From the NCBI GenBank assembly GCA_035560235.1, contig DATMAG010000063.1:3851-67850 (forward strand): a DNA stretch of 64,000 nt, written 5' to 3'. Shown piece by piece: positions 63,962 through 64,000 of the stretch. Every line of letters starts with the position of its first letter. Position 1 is the first letter of the stretch. A model generated the notes under the pieces. The model saw nothing but the letters and a program-made list of their open reading frames with translations, was not told where the DNA came from and searched no databases. A program made the position numbers and the translations under genes. This stretch comes from DASRDU01 sp035560235 (GTDB lineage: Bacteria > Acidobacteriota > Blastocatellia > RBC074).

Positions 63962-64000
63962 ATGGCCGACATTCGCTCGCTTGAGCAAACGCTACTTGAA
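63962..64000 (+). CDS. Start of a gene cut by the window edge, possibly a transposase
   Basis: AAAGGAG lies nine bases before ATG 63962, and the 13 visible codons read MADIRSLEQTLLE. The N-terminus resembles that of some IS4-type transposases as I recall them. The truncated gene to the left, broken near 63867, also suggests an insertion sequence entering here. Thirteen residues are too few to decide. Confidence 0.4.
   Translation, partial: MADIRSLEQTLLE

Overview
The window looks like a chromosomal segment of an Acidobacteriota genome, probably a Blastocatellia-type lineage. This rests on the high G+C, the 'VWFA-related acidobacterial' protein at 9202-10440, many secreted or Tat-exported proteins, and the gene repertoire; it is inferred from protein character, not from a marker-gene search. 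It contains dnaA, dnaN and an origin-like region, so it is core chromosome. I recognise no rRNA or tRNA gene, prophage or CRISPR array.

Layout. 1-7.1 kb: the C-terminal part of a subtilisin-like protease, a SorAB-like sulfite dehydrogenase pair, an FKBP isomerase fusion and a Tat-exported amidase. These are followed by a 1.1-kb graveyard holding an IS200/IS605 remnant, a broken DUF433/DUF5615 toxin-antitoxin pair and a broken DUF2834 gene. 7.1-12.6 kb: a minus-strand run of envelope or secreted genes (TPR, 88-aa protein, YihY, VWA, M14 deacylase-like, metallo-beta-lactamase fold). 12.6-20.4 kb: a decayed gene, an NHL-repeat/M23 fusion, carbonic anhydrase, recD2, an LEA-like membrane protein and homoserine dehydrogenase. 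20.4-25.5 kb, minus strand: a two-gene nucleotidyltransferase cassette bracketed by two copies of the dus 3' end, then dusB, ispA, xseB and xseA. 25.5-31.2 kb, plus strand: glycosyltransferase, pdxJ, a degenerate phosphodiesterase/phosphatase-family protein, an alpha/beta hydrolase, a PH-domain protein and a DUF6599-like protein. 31.4-34.3 kb: dnaN, the origin-like repeats and dnaA. 35-39.4 kb: Gfo/Idh oxidoreductase, ftcD and pfkA. 39.5-49 kb: a fatty-acid beta-oxidation cluster (TetR regulator with a FadR-like operator, fadD, small membrane protein, fadN-type fusion, Uma2 protein, thiolase, fadE). 49-61.1 kb: envelope, TPR and hypothetical genes, a secreted PEP-synthase-like protein coupled to a lipoprotein, tilS and an orphan DUF433 gene. 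61.1-64 kb: lower-G+C secreted proteins, the last apparently cut at its 5' end by an incoming element whose first codons lie at the right edge.

How genes work together. The fad cluster supplies activation, dehydrogenation, hydration/oxidation and thiolysis of fatty acids, and its regulator carries a palindrome close to the Bacillus FadR box. xseA and xseB give both exonuclease VII subunits, sorA and sorB an enzyme plus its cytochrome. Start/stop overlaps suggest translational coupling at 19401, 20564, 28494 and 57755.

Best leads: (1) an NPP/alkaline-phosphatase-superfamily protein at 27124-28497 that has lost most metal ligands and is coupled to a hydrolase; (2) the nucleotidyltransferase cassette flanked by 93%-identical dus 3' ends; (3) a secreted dikinase-like protein with the phosphohistidine domain ahead of the ATP-grasp domain; (4) the FadR-like operator; (5) an iteron and hairpin array between dnaA and dnaN; (6) several long perfect inverted repeats between genes.
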